Assembly: GCA_025267735.1 (NCBI GenBank)
Contig: CM046298.1
Location: 28,651,866-28,715,865 of the forward strand
Direction: 5' to 3'
DNA length: 64,000 bases
Source: Mactra quadrangularis
Lineage: Eukaryota; Mollusca; Bivalvia; Venerida; Mactridae
The position numbers and the translations under genes are program-made. Below, piece after piece: positions 43,901 to 47,240 of this stretch. The notes beneath the pieces are model-generated. The model searched no databases, was not told the origin of the DNA, and worked only from the letters and a program-made list of their open reading frames with translations. Each line of letters starts with the position of its first letter. Position 1 is the first letter of the stretch.

Positions 43901-46067
43901 TTATTCGCAGCGAATGGCCGAGGAGTTCCGAATGCAACGTTGCGGAACGTTTTGGAACGTTTTGGAACGTTAAGGGTAATTGAACAGGCTACTGCCATAT
44001 GGTACTACATGTATCTGATACTGTTCAGTGAATATAACAATACTTGACATACAACATATATAATTCTATATGGCTTTTCATGTCCCCTATGAACAGCCAG
44101 AAGTAAAACAAGATTTCACAACATGAGCTCTTTGAATTTGGAATGTACTACAATTATTGAAATACATGTATGTTATTCAACATGCTTAAATGAATACATG
44201 ATTAAGTTTTTTCTTAATTTAATTCAAGCATGTTTTGATACAATAGTGAAACTGTATACAGTACCGACCAAAAGTTAGGAGACAAAGGAAAATTAATAAA
44301 TTTTGAAAGTTCATAGATTGTTTTTGGTAGAACCATTATTTTTTACATATTTTATACGGTTGATGATTAAATGAAAAGAAATCTTGAATGCATCACATTT
44401 GTAAGATTCAGCATCTGATATCCCAAAGCCTCCAAAACCATATTCAATGAATTTTTTTTTAACATTGATTTAAGCTACTTATGTAGTCTAAACAACAAAT
44501 AATACCATAGCATATAAAATTTTTAGGTAGTCTAAACTACAAAATTTATAGTACCACAAAAAAAGCAAAACTAAGCATTTTGAAATAAATGGTACATGAA
44601 ATCAAATTTTTTGTAAAATCTATAAAGTATGCTTACAAACATTCTCGTCTCCAGAGGCTATCAAGATAAAATTGACATAATTGACAAGTTTTCATGGAAG
44701 GGTATAACCTCCCCGTGTGGGATTCGAACCTGTACGCCCTGCGGGACACGGGATTTCAAATCCCGGGGCGCTACCAACTGTGCTATCCATCCGGGTTAAA
44801 AAAAAAACAACAAAAAAAACAAGACAAATACATACCATTACAGTATCCACACCTGTTGGCACAATTGTCTTGTGCCCAAGCTTCGTATGGTGCTAAACAG
44901 TTAGATTGTGGCATGTTCCAACAAGTATCAATCTTATCAAGACATGCTGAAAACAAACAAAGAAACATACATTTACTATTATATTTTATCATACATTTTA
45001 CAGTATATACACTTGAACTTTTTCGACGCATAGTGTGCAGTTCGACTTACACGAAAATCGACGTACATGTACATGTATATGCAGTTCGACCGACACGCGA
45101 ATAGACGTTTACATGCAGTTCGACCTATACCCGAATAAACGTACATATGCAGTTCGACCTATACGAGAATCGGCGTACATGTATATGCAGTTCGACCTAC
45201 ACGCGAAGAGACGTTTACATGCATTTCGACCTATACGCAAACCGACTTGAATGCAGTTCAACCTATACGCAAACCGTATTGAATGCAGTTCGACCTACAA
45301 AAAATGTATACGCAAACCGACTTGAATGCATTTCGACCTATACGCAAACCGACTTGAATGCAGTTCGACCTATACGCAAACCGACTTGAATGCAGTTCGA
45401 CCTATACGCGAATCGACGTATATGCGTGAAATTATAACAACAATTGTTTGCCTGTATAAAAAGTATTTGTACTTGTTTTGGGGTCCACAGAACAAATTCA
45501 ATAGCTATCAACTCAAAATTTCAGTAGCAGTGTCCTTTAAGCCACATACTTCTATATAAAAATTTTGTTTGTCACACTGATAACCACTTGAGGTACCGAT
45601 TCACTAGCTTGCATCAATGCTAAGATTTGCCTTAACCTGTCAAAATCCGATACTGTGACTACATTAGGGACATTTCTGGACAAACATGTTTTTGACAAAA
45701 TACTGAATAACAAAACATCGACTAAATTTTGTCAAGGATCTAATACATGTGTAACTCAATATGTTTATGGTCCTCTAGCTGTCCGTTCTTTGTATACGCT
45801 CCGACCTTACCGGGTCTTATAGCGATCTTACATTATCTTACATGTATGTAACATTATTAAAGTAGTAATGCCAGAGTCTTTTAAACATTTCTTCAATAAC
45901 ATGGAACATAACTTATAGAAAATGCCTAAAAAATCTTTATATAGCATTTTTTTTAATCTATACTTACTTGGGTCAAATACCTTTGGTGCTTGTGGTCCGG
46001 TTAAACTGAGTAAAAATCCATGTACATTACTTAAAGAAAGAATGTTCAAAACTACAAACAAAATCAT
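1948..46067 (-). CDS. Multi-exon gene for a secreted mucin-like protein with eight ShKT domains (span of all exons)
   Basis: Nineteen exons were read from the reverse complement: 46067-45968, 44946-44836, 35861-35727, 34517-34467, 33349-33242, 31558-31430, 26910-26866, 26131-26087, 19101-19030, 18280-18182, 16762-16724, 15046-14438, 13487-13368, 12156-12019, 11083-11069, 8378-8292, 7511-7401, 2985-2866 and 1991-1948. They sum to 2178 bp, or 725 residues plus a stop. All 17 internal exons are phase 1-1 and divisible by three, the usual mark of exon shuffling. Order: signal peptide, ShKT1-4, short Gly/Ser/Pro linkers, a furin-like site, a mucin exon, ShKT5-6, linkers, ShKT7-8, and a short Thr/Pro tail. 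No transmembrane segment is visible, so secretion is expected. ShKT modules occur in many secreted metazoan proteins; the exact role here is unknown. Small extra or alternative exons may have been missed, and no transcript data were available. Confidence 0.85.
2866..2985 (-). CDS. Exon 18: ShKT domain 8
   Basis: The acceptor is TTAATTCTATAG and the donor is C|GTAAGT; 120 bp, phase 1-1. It encodes CEDKQDC...CSNPEFEGWSRENC RKFC NRC G, with spacing x5, x7, x12, x3, x2. It is the first exon beyond the 4-kb donor array, about 450 bp from the array edge. Confidence 0.9.
3438..7449 (-). repeat. 56-bp minisatellite carrying a ShKT exon end and 5' splice site, about 71 copies
   Basis: The plus-strand unit runs GTGGACAATGTGCTCTAGCC onward for 56 bp. 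Read on the minus strand, each unit encodes SWARAHCPLRCGFCG and then GTAAGTAG, that is, the end of ShKT7 plus its splice donor. The array length is 4012 bp. Units vary at a few positions: GCT/GCA Ala codons, CTT/CTA Leu codons, an Ala/Pro change, and rare changes at the Pro codon. A few donors are mutated (GTACGT near 4985 and 7003). A +1 unit occurs near 4935. Plus-strand open frames here are by-products of the repeat. Confidence 0.95.
3451..6585. repeat. Higher-order duplication inside the 56-bp array
   Basis: Variant patterns at 3451-3741, 4060-4245 and 4235-4456 recur at 5580-5870, 6189-6374 and 6364-6585, always offset by 2129 bp (38 units plus one base). Further right the offset drops to about 2017 bp, which means two units were lost. 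The array therefore grew partly by duplication of large blocks. Confidence 0.85.
7401..7511 (-). CDS. Exon 17: ShKT domain 7, parent of the splice-donor minisatellite
   Basis: The acceptor is TAATTTTTGCAG and the first donor is G|GTAAGT (7400-7395); 111 bp, phase 1-1. It encodes CKDQNNSC...CFGIYESWARAHC PLRC GFC G, with spacing x6, x7, x11, x3, x2. Its last 49 bases (7401-7449) plus the start of the intron are the 56-bp unit repeated about 70 times downstream. Only this first donor gives an intact frame: reading on gives Gly-Lys and then a TAG stop. Confidence 0.9.
8292..8378 (-). CDS. Exon 16: Thr/Pro/Ser linker before ShKT7
   Basis: The acceptor is TCATATTGTAG and the donor is T|GTAAGT; 87 bp, phase 1-1. 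It encodes NTEPTPSNAVSELIPTVSTK and then PTKETGNG. Joining to exon 17 creates a Ser codon before the first cysteine of ShKT7. Confidence 0.75.
9167..9300. mobile_element. Dispersed repeat with TTCACYGAGT/TCACTCGGT ends
   Basis: GTGTAAGATCTATTTTCATT and its neighbourhood recur near 15650-15710 and 36660-36965 as part of a family rich in 'atttcaccgataaa' and 'accgaaataaacaaat' motifs. Confidence 0.45.
9591..9975. mobile_element. MITE family M1, copy 1 (intron between exons 15 and 16)
   Basis: It begins TATAGTGCGACAACATTAAC and ends with the reverse complement of that type (GGTTAATATTGTCGGGCAATA). The interior is shared with copies at 32812, 37511 and 55142, including a conserved GCTTCCGATAAAGCGCGATT-like stretch. 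About 385 bp; no transposase frame. Confidence 0.85.
11069..11083 (-). CDS. Exon 15: candidate 15-bp microexon
   Basis: The acceptor is TTTTGTTTCAG and the donor is C|GTACGT. It has only 15 bp, phase 1-1, and adds (T)GPPT(R) between ShKT6 and the next linker. Both splice sites look usable, and phase and Pro/Thr content fit the gene, but such a short match could be chance. Confidence 0.5.
12019..12156 (-). CDS. Exon 14: ShKT domain 6 with an enlarged last loop
   Basis: The acceptor is TTTTTTACAG and the donor is A|GTAAGT; 138 bp, phase 1-1. It encodes VTSTPFPCVDRVGNC...CTSPTYYEWSYKNC IAFC GYPPC G. The last interval is C-x4-C (CGYPPC) rather than the usual C-x2-C, so the C-terminal disulfide geometry may differ. 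Confidence 0.9.
13368..13487 (-). CDS. Exon 13: ShKT domain 5
   Basis: The acceptor is TTTAATTCAG and the donor is G|GTATAA; 120 bp, phase 1-1. It encodes CVDLLENC...CVDPTYKPWAEKRC KVFC GFC TP, with spacing x6, x7, x12, x3, x2. It follows the mucin exon directly. A dispersed repeat (13510-13895) begins about 20 nt upstream of the exon. Confidence 0.9.
13510..13895. repeat. Dispersed repeat R1, copy 1
   Basis: Contains ACGTTCAGGTGACCTTTTCT, CATCGTCTACGTCACGCAAT and the end GTCTTCTCGACGAGACCCTC. The same blocks occur inverted at 46695-47098, so this is a dispersed element of about 390 bp placed beside the ShKT5 acceptor. Confidence 0.8.
14438..15046 (-). CDS. Exon 12: mucin-like Pro/Thr/Ser-rich exon
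   Basis: The acceptor is CTTCTTTCAG and the donor is G|GTGAGT; 609 bp, or 203 codons, phase 1-1, open throughout. The peptide is dominated by Thr, Pro, Ala, Ser and Val, with degenerate repeats of about 11 residues of the type APTTVTVPPTTQ and APTTDAATPTTQ. Such PTS domains are usually densely O-glycosylated and extended. No cysteines are present. The plus strand is also open over part of this exon, but only as a shadow of the biased composition. Confidence 0.9.
15417..15575. mobile_element. MITE family M2, copy 1
   Basis: GTGGGTGTCCAGTTGCCCGG at one end and TAATTTCGTAGACTG at the other; the interior has repeated GGTTGCC/GGCAACC motifs. Related copies are at 25010 and 58909. The GGTGTCCGGTTGCC end is the diagnostic feature. 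Confidence 0.75.
16724..16762 (-). CDS. Exon 11: 39-bp Ser/Asp/Thr linker
   Basis: The acceptor is TTTTATTTTAG and the donor is A|GTGAGT. Phase 1-1, encoding DSTDGTNDLSGS. It is supported by good splice sites, length divisible by three and the gene-wide phase. Its acidic, Ser/Thr-rich composition fits a spacer before the mucin exon. Confidence 0.65.
16943..17190 (-). mobile_element. SINE family C, copy 1
   Basis: On the minus strand it starts with a tRNA-like head (GTGGTCCAGTGGTATGACGC as A box, GGTTCGATC as B box). The body contains TTCCACTCCACCCAGGTGTA, a conserved central block of the kind seen in broadly distributed metazoan SINEs (I recall similar Nin-DC type cores). Not a functional tRNA. 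Confidence 0.75.
17627..18155. mobile_element. Inverted-repeat element with a nested terminal hairpin
   Basis: CATTCTCGTTCCCCGAGTCT at the left recurs at 18089. At the right, ATTCTCGTTCCCAGAGTCTA pairs with TAGACTCTGGGAACGAGAAT, with about 20 bases between. This looks like a MITE with a duplicated or folded end. Confidence 0.6.
18182..18280 (-). CDS. Exon 10: furin-like site, His-rich stretch and a Cys pair
   Basis: The acceptor is TTTTATTACAG and the donor is G|GTAAGA; 99 bp, phase 1-1. It encodes DRSKRQFHASHHHGGTPDC followed by WDGNTNPSCIPNN. RSKR|Q matches the R-X-K-R furin-type cleavage motif, and a three-His run follows. The two cysteines (C-x8-C) are not part of a ShKT domain and could form one local disulfide. 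A 25-bp tandem repeat lies directly upstream of the acceptor. Confidence 0.75.
18302..18500. repeat. 25-bp tandem repeat, about 8 copies
   Basis: The unit is CTAGGTCAGTGTATCCTTAA plus AAGAT. Copies decay toward the right. It begins about 20 nt upstream of the exon 10 acceptor region. Confidence 0.85.
18592..18829 (-). mobile_element. SINE family C, copy 2
   Basis: Same structure as 16943-17190, more diverged. The body has GTTCCACTTCACCCAGGCGT and GGTGATTTCAATGATC on the minus strand, with a B box-like GGTTCGAAC in the head. Confidence 0.7.
19030..19101 (-). CDS. Exon 9: Pro/Thr-rich linker
   Basis: The acceptor is CTATGTTTACAG and the donor is A|GTAGGT; 72 bp, phase 1-1. It encodes RDIPIITYQPPTPPTPLPGK then RSE. 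The Pro-Thr core resembles a mucin or stalk segment. Joined to exon 10 it reads ...GKRSEN DRSKRQ, giving two basic clusters. Confidence 0.75.
20875..21255. mobile_element. MITE family M3, copy 1
   Basis: TATAGTACCCATCAAAAGTT at the left resembles the reverse complement of AACTTTTTGTGGGTTCTGTATA at the right. An internal block (GGCTTTAGGATGTCAGATGC) recurs inverted at 44.4 kb. TA-starting ends suggest a Tc1/mariner origin, which is an inference. Confidence 0.7.
22528..22715. mobile_element. Small MITE with 16-bp TIRs
   Basis: TACAGTAAAGTTCCAC at the left is matched by GTGGAACTTTACTG at the right. About 190 bp, non-coding. Confidence 0.65.
23318..24021. repeat. 70-bp tandem repeat, 10 copies, with a 210-bp higher-order period
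   Basis: The unit contains GAAATAGTCACATGTCACTC and AACACAATGCATTATTGGTA. Variants CATAGG and GGTATAATA recur every third unit, so triplets of units were amplified. The last two copies are diverged (CACACTACTCGCAATC). Confidence 0.95.
24096..24186 (-). mobile_element. SINE family A, 3' fragment
   Basis: TTTAATGCTGTGTCAACACA, TCTATAACCAGTA and CAAGGCCGACAACTTCTCCA match the tail of the full-length family A SINE at 31.6 kb in inverted orientation. Confidence 0.65.
24196..24350. repeat. Dispersed repeat shared with 29153-29293
   Basis: CAAAAAACTATACACTCAGT and AGTATCATTCTTTAGCAAAA occur in both places, next to the mariner derivatives. The pair look like copies of one composite element. Confidence 0.7.
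24350..24570 (-). pseudogene. Tc1/mariner transposase C-terminal remnant in a small derivative
   Basis: The minus strand at 24503-24436 reads RQSMRLRLLAVIGTRGGHNR then Tyr and stop, which matches the end of Tc1/mariner transposases (..ARGGHTRY). TIR-like AAGGACGAAAAGTAAAAG lies left of it and AACAAAGAAAAACAAACAC right of it. The rest of the transposase is gone. Confidence 0.7.
24964..24985. repeat. (AT)n microsatellite
   Basis: A run of about ten TA dinucleotides. Confidence 0.9.
25010..25158. mobile_element. MITE family M2, copy 2
   Basis: Begins CAGTCTACGAAATATG and ends GGGCAACCGGACACCCACTA. About 150 bp, opposite orientation to copy 1. Confidence 0.75.
26087..26131 (-). CDS. Exon 8: 45-bp Gly/Ser/Pro linker, paralogue of exon 7
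   Basis: The acceptor is CATTTCAAAG and the donor is G|GTATAG, which is suboptimal. Phase 1-1, encoding SGSSIPATAAPLIP. It is homologous to exon 7, about 780 bp away. Intron sequence beside it is duplicated about 100 bp further left (25918-25985 against 26021-26085), but the second copy lacks an exon. Confidence 0.65.
26866..26910 (-). CDS. Exon 7: 45-bp Gly/Ser/Pro linker
   Basis: The acceptor is TTATTCACAG and the donor is G|GTATGT. Phase 1-1, encoding AGSSGPATLAPPMP. It resembles exon 8 in length and sequence (..GSS..PAT.AP..P), so the two look like a tandem exon duplication. Its initial GT completes the last ShKT4 cysteine. Confidence 0.75.
28629..29030. mobile_element. MITE with ATCACCGGCAACCACAG ends
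   Basis: The left end ATCACCGGCAACCACAG resembles the inverse of GTGGGATAACCGACGATGA at the right. A short relative is at 57410-57497 (GCATCGTCGGCAACCACAGT ... GGGATAACCGACGATGA). Confidence 0.6.
29294..29538 (+). pseudogene. Second copy of the Tc1/mariner derivative, interior inverted
   Basis: TIRs are about 50 bp: GACAGAGGGACGAAAAGTAA on the left and its inverse ending CGTCCCTCTGTCTTTA on the right. The plus strand 29416-29445 reads RRRGGHNTY and stop. The flank 29153-29293 matches 24196-24350, but the interior is inverted relative to that copy. Confidence 0.7.
30040..30316. mobile_element. MITE with TIRs of about 60 bp
   Basis: GTGGCTTATTTACGCCATTT at the left and ATGGCGTAAATCAGCCAC at the right continue as inverted repeats through GCCGCGAAGATTAGAA. 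277 bp; a partial relative is at the left window edge. Confidence 0.85.
30972..31044. repeat. 73-nt perfect hairpin
   Basis: CCACAGGGATATGTCATGTT followed by ACCTCCCTT pairs base for base with the right arm over 29 bp. The 15-base loop TGATTTTCAAAATCG is itself self-complementary. It could be a small MITE or a hairpin RNA source. Confidence 0.9.
31430..31558 (-). CDS. Exon 6: ShKT domain 4, last cysteine codon split by an intron
   Basis: The acceptor is CTGTTAAG and the donor is T|GTAAGT; 129 bp, phase 1-1. It encodes a PTPPPT linker and CEDKIPNC...CTNADYKLWVEDNC KKYC GL. The sixth cysteine is completed only by joining the final T to a next exon beginning GT; the next three candidate exons (26910, 26131 and 19101) all begin GT. 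Spacing is otherwise x6, x7, x12, x3, x2. A full-length SINE lies about 55 nt upstream of the acceptor. Confidence 0.9.
31614..31890 (+). mobile_element. SINE family A, full length, tRNA-Leu-like head
   Basis: The head has TAGCGCAGTTGGTAGCGCG (A box), a TTTAGAA anticodon-loop-like segment, a variable arm and GGTTCGAATCCC (B box), as in a class II tRNA. A body follows, with the tail GTGTTGACACGGCGTTAAAC. The 3' body distinguishes it from a real tRNA gene. Confidence 0.8.
32120..32486. mobile_element. MITE family M4, copy 1
   Basis: AATAAGCGACTTTAGTTAGT at the left pairs with AACTGACTAAAGTCCCTTATT at the right; inner arms carry TAGGTCCTATTAGTTGGA and TCCAACTGTTAGGACCTA. 367 bp. Confidence 0.8.
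32812..33217. mobile_element. MITE family M1, copy 2
   Basis: Same ends and interior as copy 1, about 406 bp. It stops 24 nt from the donor of the ShKT3 exon, so it inserted next to a splice site without destroying it. Confidence 0.85.
33242..33349 (-). CDS. Exon 5: ShKT domain 3
   Basis: The acceptor is TTATTTTACAG and the donor is G|GTAGGT; 108 bp, phase 1-1. It encodes CVDKVDC...CSGQFKAWSQDNC PNYC GFC, with spacing x5, x7, x11, x3, x2; the first cysteine interval is one residue shorter than in most sister domains. A four-copy-family MITE (32812-33217) ends only 24 nt into the downstream intron, next to the donor. Confidence 0.9.
33893..34390 (-). repeat. 29-bp minisatellite, about 17 copies
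   Basis: The unit is TGAGCTGAGGAAATGACTGG plus AGTTCCGAA, in the intron between exons 4 and 5. Because 29 is not a multiple of three, three units make one 87-bp coding period, and long minus-strand frames (SSAHSELQS-type peptides) arise without being a gene. Confidence 0.9.
34467..34517 (-). CDS. Exon 4: 51-bp Thr-rich linker
   Basis: The acceptor is TTTATTCCAG and the donor is G|GTACAT, weaker than the others. Phase 1-1, 51 bp, encoding SELNRLDAITTTIKPE. Joined to exon 5 it restores an Asp codon directly before the first cysteine of ShKT3. Support comes from phase, length divisible by three and Thr/Pro composition like the other linkers. It may be alternatively used because of the weaker donor. 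Confidence 0.65.
35331..35677. mobile_element. MITE family M4, copy 2 (inverted)
   Basis: Contains AAGTAGGTCCTTACAGTTGG and CCAACTAATTGGACCTACCT and ends ACTGAGTAAAGTCCCTTAT. It lies 50 nt into the intron after exon 3. Confidence 0.8.
35727..35861 (-). CDS. Exon 3: Pro/Thr linker and ShKT domain 2
   Basis: The acceptor is TTATTTCAG and the donor is C|GTATGT; 135 bp, phase 1-1. It begins with a PTTPAPP linker and continues CVNKLPNC...C...WAGENC RYYC RLC, with spacing x6, x7, x12, x3, x2. The linker suggests a flexible, possibly O-glycosylated spacer between ShKT1 and ShKT2. A MITE (35331-35677) lies just downstream on the minus strand. Confidence 0.9.
36466..36630 (+). mobile_element. SINE family D, copy 1
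   Basis: GAAGCCGAGTGTTTACGACG and TTGGACTGGTAATCATTGG form a class II tRNA-like head, followed by CTCCGTTGTTTCCTTGAAC. A related copy is at 47106. Confidence 0.6.
36660..36965. mobile_element. Dispersed repeat with GAATACCGGGATCTATCGG
   Basis: CAGTCGAATACCGGGATCTA at the left and ATCTTACACCGAAATAAACA at the right. Parts recur inverted at 15655-15715. Non-coding. Confidence 0.55.
37511..37900. mobile_element. MITE family M1, copy 3
   Basis: Begins TATAGTGCGCCAATATTAAC and ends CAGGTTAATGTTGTCGGAATATA. About 390 bp, in the long intron between ShKT1 and ShKT2. Confidence 0.85.
38730..39098. mobile_element. Degenerate element with 'TTTGGACCCCC' repeats
   Basis: It ends AAAATCCTGGATCCGTCCCTG, and the left end has GGCGGATCTAGCGGATC. 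Between them AAAAGTTTGGACCCCC is repeated about four times. The ends resemble common invertebrate MITEs. Confidence 0.5.
39601..39922 (-). mobile_element. SINE family B, full length with 11-bp target-site duplication
   Basis: The minus-strand head is GGCTAGCTCAGTTGGTATCA with B box GGTTCGATTCCC; the tail is GCGTTAAACCCAACAAAAC then (CAA)n. CTTTCAAATGT flanks both sides (39590-39600 and 39923-39933), a perfect duplication, so this insertion is fairly recent. Confidence 0.9.
40477..41029. mobile_element. 553-bp fold-back element built of about 22-bp subrepeats
   Basis: TACGAAAGACCGGTAGTGCC at the left is exactly inverted at the right (GGCACTACCGGTCTTTCGTA). The left arm repeats CACGATTTCAACTTCATGAATT, and the right arm repeats its complement, so nearly the whole element folds into one stem. 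AAACAC lies on both sides as a possible target-site duplication. Confidence 0.9.
41235..41482 (-). mobile_element. SINE family B, copy 2 (head lost)
   Basis: GGTTTAACGCCATAGCAACA and CATGATCAAGCTCCACAAAA match the 39.6-kb SINE; the tRNA head is missing or eroded. Confidence 0.75.
41674..42090. mobile_element. hAT-like MITE with AGGGCTGTCAC ends
   Basis: AGGGCTGTCAC at the left is inverted at the right (GTGACAGCCCT). The interior is rich in ACCGGTATACCGGTATA and CGATACG motifs. TAAGCATT (left) and TAAACATT (right) are a plausible 8-bp duplication with one mismatch. Confidence 0.75.
42370..43190. repeat. Direct duplication flanking the 42.5-kb hAT-like MITE
   Basis: TATGCAAAAATGGATGTTTA-like sequence plus TAGTAAAAGATACTAAACGG occurs at 42370-42490 and again at 43077-43190, about 700 bp apart. 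Confidence 0.8.
42498..42919. mobile_element. hAT-like MITE with CAGGGCTCGAATTT ends
   Basis: CAGGGCTCGAATTT and AAATTCGAGCCCTG are perfect 14-bp TIRs. ATTTTAA flanks both sides exactly (42491-42497 and 42920-42926). The interior has several AACTCGCAAA/TTTGCGAGTT repeats. Confidence 0.85.
43256..43570 (-). mobile_element. SINE family B, copy 3
   Basis: GTTCCTGGAAAGACTCAATC and AAGCTCCACGAAAGTATCCC match the family; the head is present as ATCGAAACCACAACCCATCG and ACTGAGCTTGTCGGGCGGC on the plus strand. No clear target-site duplication. Confidence 0.75.
43666..43992. mobile_element. 327-bp fold-back MITE
   Basis: GTAGCCTGTTCAATTACC at the left is inverted at the right end. Arms repeat GGAACGTT motifs and carry ATTCGCAGCGAATGGCCGAG; the centre has ATACGATCGTTTAGGCAATG against its inverse. 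Fragments are at 57092-57130 and 31146-31190. Confidence 0.85.
44255..44652. mobile_element. MITE family M3, copy 2 (inverted)
   Basis: Begins TATACAGTACCGACCAAAAG; the interior GCATCTGATATCCCAAAGCC is the inverted counterpart of the 21-kb block. The right end is degraded near CTCGTCTCC. Confidence 0.65.
44696..44797 (-). mobile_element. SINE family A head only
   Basis: On the minus strand GATAGCACAGTTGGTAGCGC and GGTTCGAATCCCACACGG match the 31.6-kb head, ending at GAGGTTATACCC. It sits about 40 nt downstream of the ShKT1 donor. It could be scored as a tRNA gene by naive scanning. Confidence 0.75.
44836..44946 (-). CDS. Exon 2: ShKT domain 1
   Basis: The acceptor is TTGTTTTCAG and the donor is G|GTATGT; 111 bp, phase 1-1. 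It encodes CLDKIDTC...CLAPYEAWAQDNC...CGYC, with cysteine spacing C-x6-C-x7-C-x11-C-x3-C-x2-C, the ShKT pattern. A Trp replaces the toxin-type Tyr five residues before the fourth cysteine and an Ala replaces the Lys before it. A tRNA-like SINE head lies about 40 nt into the following intron. Confidence 0.9.
45037..45425. repeat. About 30-32-bp minisatellite in intron 1
   Basis: The unit is GCAGTTCGACCTATACGCAA plus ACCGACTTGAAT with variants (ACGCGAATCGACGTATAT). About 12 copies, starting about 90 nt upstream of the ShKT1 acceptor. Confidence 0.85.
45968..46067 (-). CDS. Exon 1: start codon and signal peptide
   Basis: The ATG at 46067-46065 sits in an A-rich context (ACAATAAAAATG, A at -3). 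It opens MILFVVLNILSLSNVHG, a short hydrophobic leader with a plausible cleavage after the Gly, followed by FLLSLTGPQAPKVFDP. The exon ends in phase 1 at a consensus donor, A|GTAAGT (45967-45962). Joining to exon 2 gives ...DPT then the first ShKT cysteine. I chose this start because it is the only one giving a leader peptide upstream of the ShKT exons. No clear TATA box was identified upstream. Confidence 0.75.
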
Positions 46068-46694
46068 TTTTATTGTCTATACTTAAATCGTATATTTTTT
46101 ATTTTATTTTTTGCTCCTCGTTGAAATGGAGAATGATATAATTATACTGAATGATAATTTTGGACAACTAGTGGTCTGTGAACATAAACATATGTTTCTA
46201 TGATAAGAAACTATTGTAGGTCATAATTATAATAATCAAAAACATGAACTAGGAGACACTCTATCTCTATACTCTATAACTTTTTACGACTTTTAACTTA
46301 GATTTAGGGGTTAGTGAAGTGGGGATTTAGGGGGCCTAAACTTTCACATGGGAATATTCAAATGCATGTAAATTGAAAAAAACATACATCAATTTTAATG
46401 TCGAAATTACCACTGGAACATGACTTCTCTCATGTAAAAATGCAAAATTAATAAGTTTAGTCCCACGATCACTATGGAATATAAACTTCTCTCGTATCTC
46501 CCTTAGAATAGTTCCTGATCTGTCCCTGTGAATACAGTTAGAATCATCAGGTCATTAGAGTACCCACCATTCCAATTAGTTCGACAAGTTCGGTGTGTTT
46601 AAGTCAACTAGTACAGTTAAAAAACATGGGGAATTTCATGGTGCACCAATCCGCTGTTTCGACATTTTAAGTCATATTACAGTAGTCAGTTTAC

Positions 46695-47098
46695 ACAATC
46701 TCCGTATACAGATATCCTGTAGAGCGTTGTCGTACAGGATCTCTAAGGTTCCCATGGAGGGTCACGTCGAGATGACCTTTATGTAGACCAATCAATGCGT
46801 AGCTTTCATCTAGACGAAACACTATTTATAGCATTTTGATTTCGTAATTTTTATTTTTAGACCGAGGTGTGTGAGCTAATTTGACGGTTGTGTTATTAAC
46901 AGACTGTGATTAGACGGCTTATTTCAAATTGCATGACGTAGACGATGTAAACAAGTTACCAAACATTTTGAATGCTTCATGAATATCATAATGAGAAAAG
47001 GTCACCTGAACGTGACCCTCGTAAGAAAACGGCCAGATCTTAATTAGCAAGTAGGCGAGCCAAATATTTTAGATGGGTTTTAATCAGATTGTTAGTAT
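46695..47098. repeat. Dispersed repeat R1, copy 2 (inverted)
   Basis: Inverted copy of 13510-13895, with TGACGTAGACGATGTAAACA and GAGAAAAGGTCACCTGAACG. It lies about 600 bp upstream of the gene start. Confidence 0.8.
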
Positions 47099-47105
47099 AC
47101 TATCA

Positions 47106-47240
47106 CTGCGATGGCTGAGCGGTTACGACGTTGGACTAGTAATCATTAGTTAGCCAGCTCTATATTGGTTCAAATCCCAACCGAAATTGACTCTGTTGTT
47201 TCCTTTTGCAACAAACTTTATCCTATTGGCTCAGTACTGT
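47106..47240 (+). mobile_element. SINE family D, copy 2
   Basis: GATGGCTGAGCGGTTACGAC, TTGGACTAGTAATCATTAG and GGTTCAAATCCCAACC give A and B box-like motifs; then CTGTTGTTTCCTTTTGCAAC as in copy 1. It lies upstream of the ShKT gene. Confidence 0.65.

Noticed and set aside
45035..45559. Frames with repeated QFDLY.NR peptides
   Set aside because: They are translations of the 32-bp minisatellite in intron 1, on the opposite strand to the gene.
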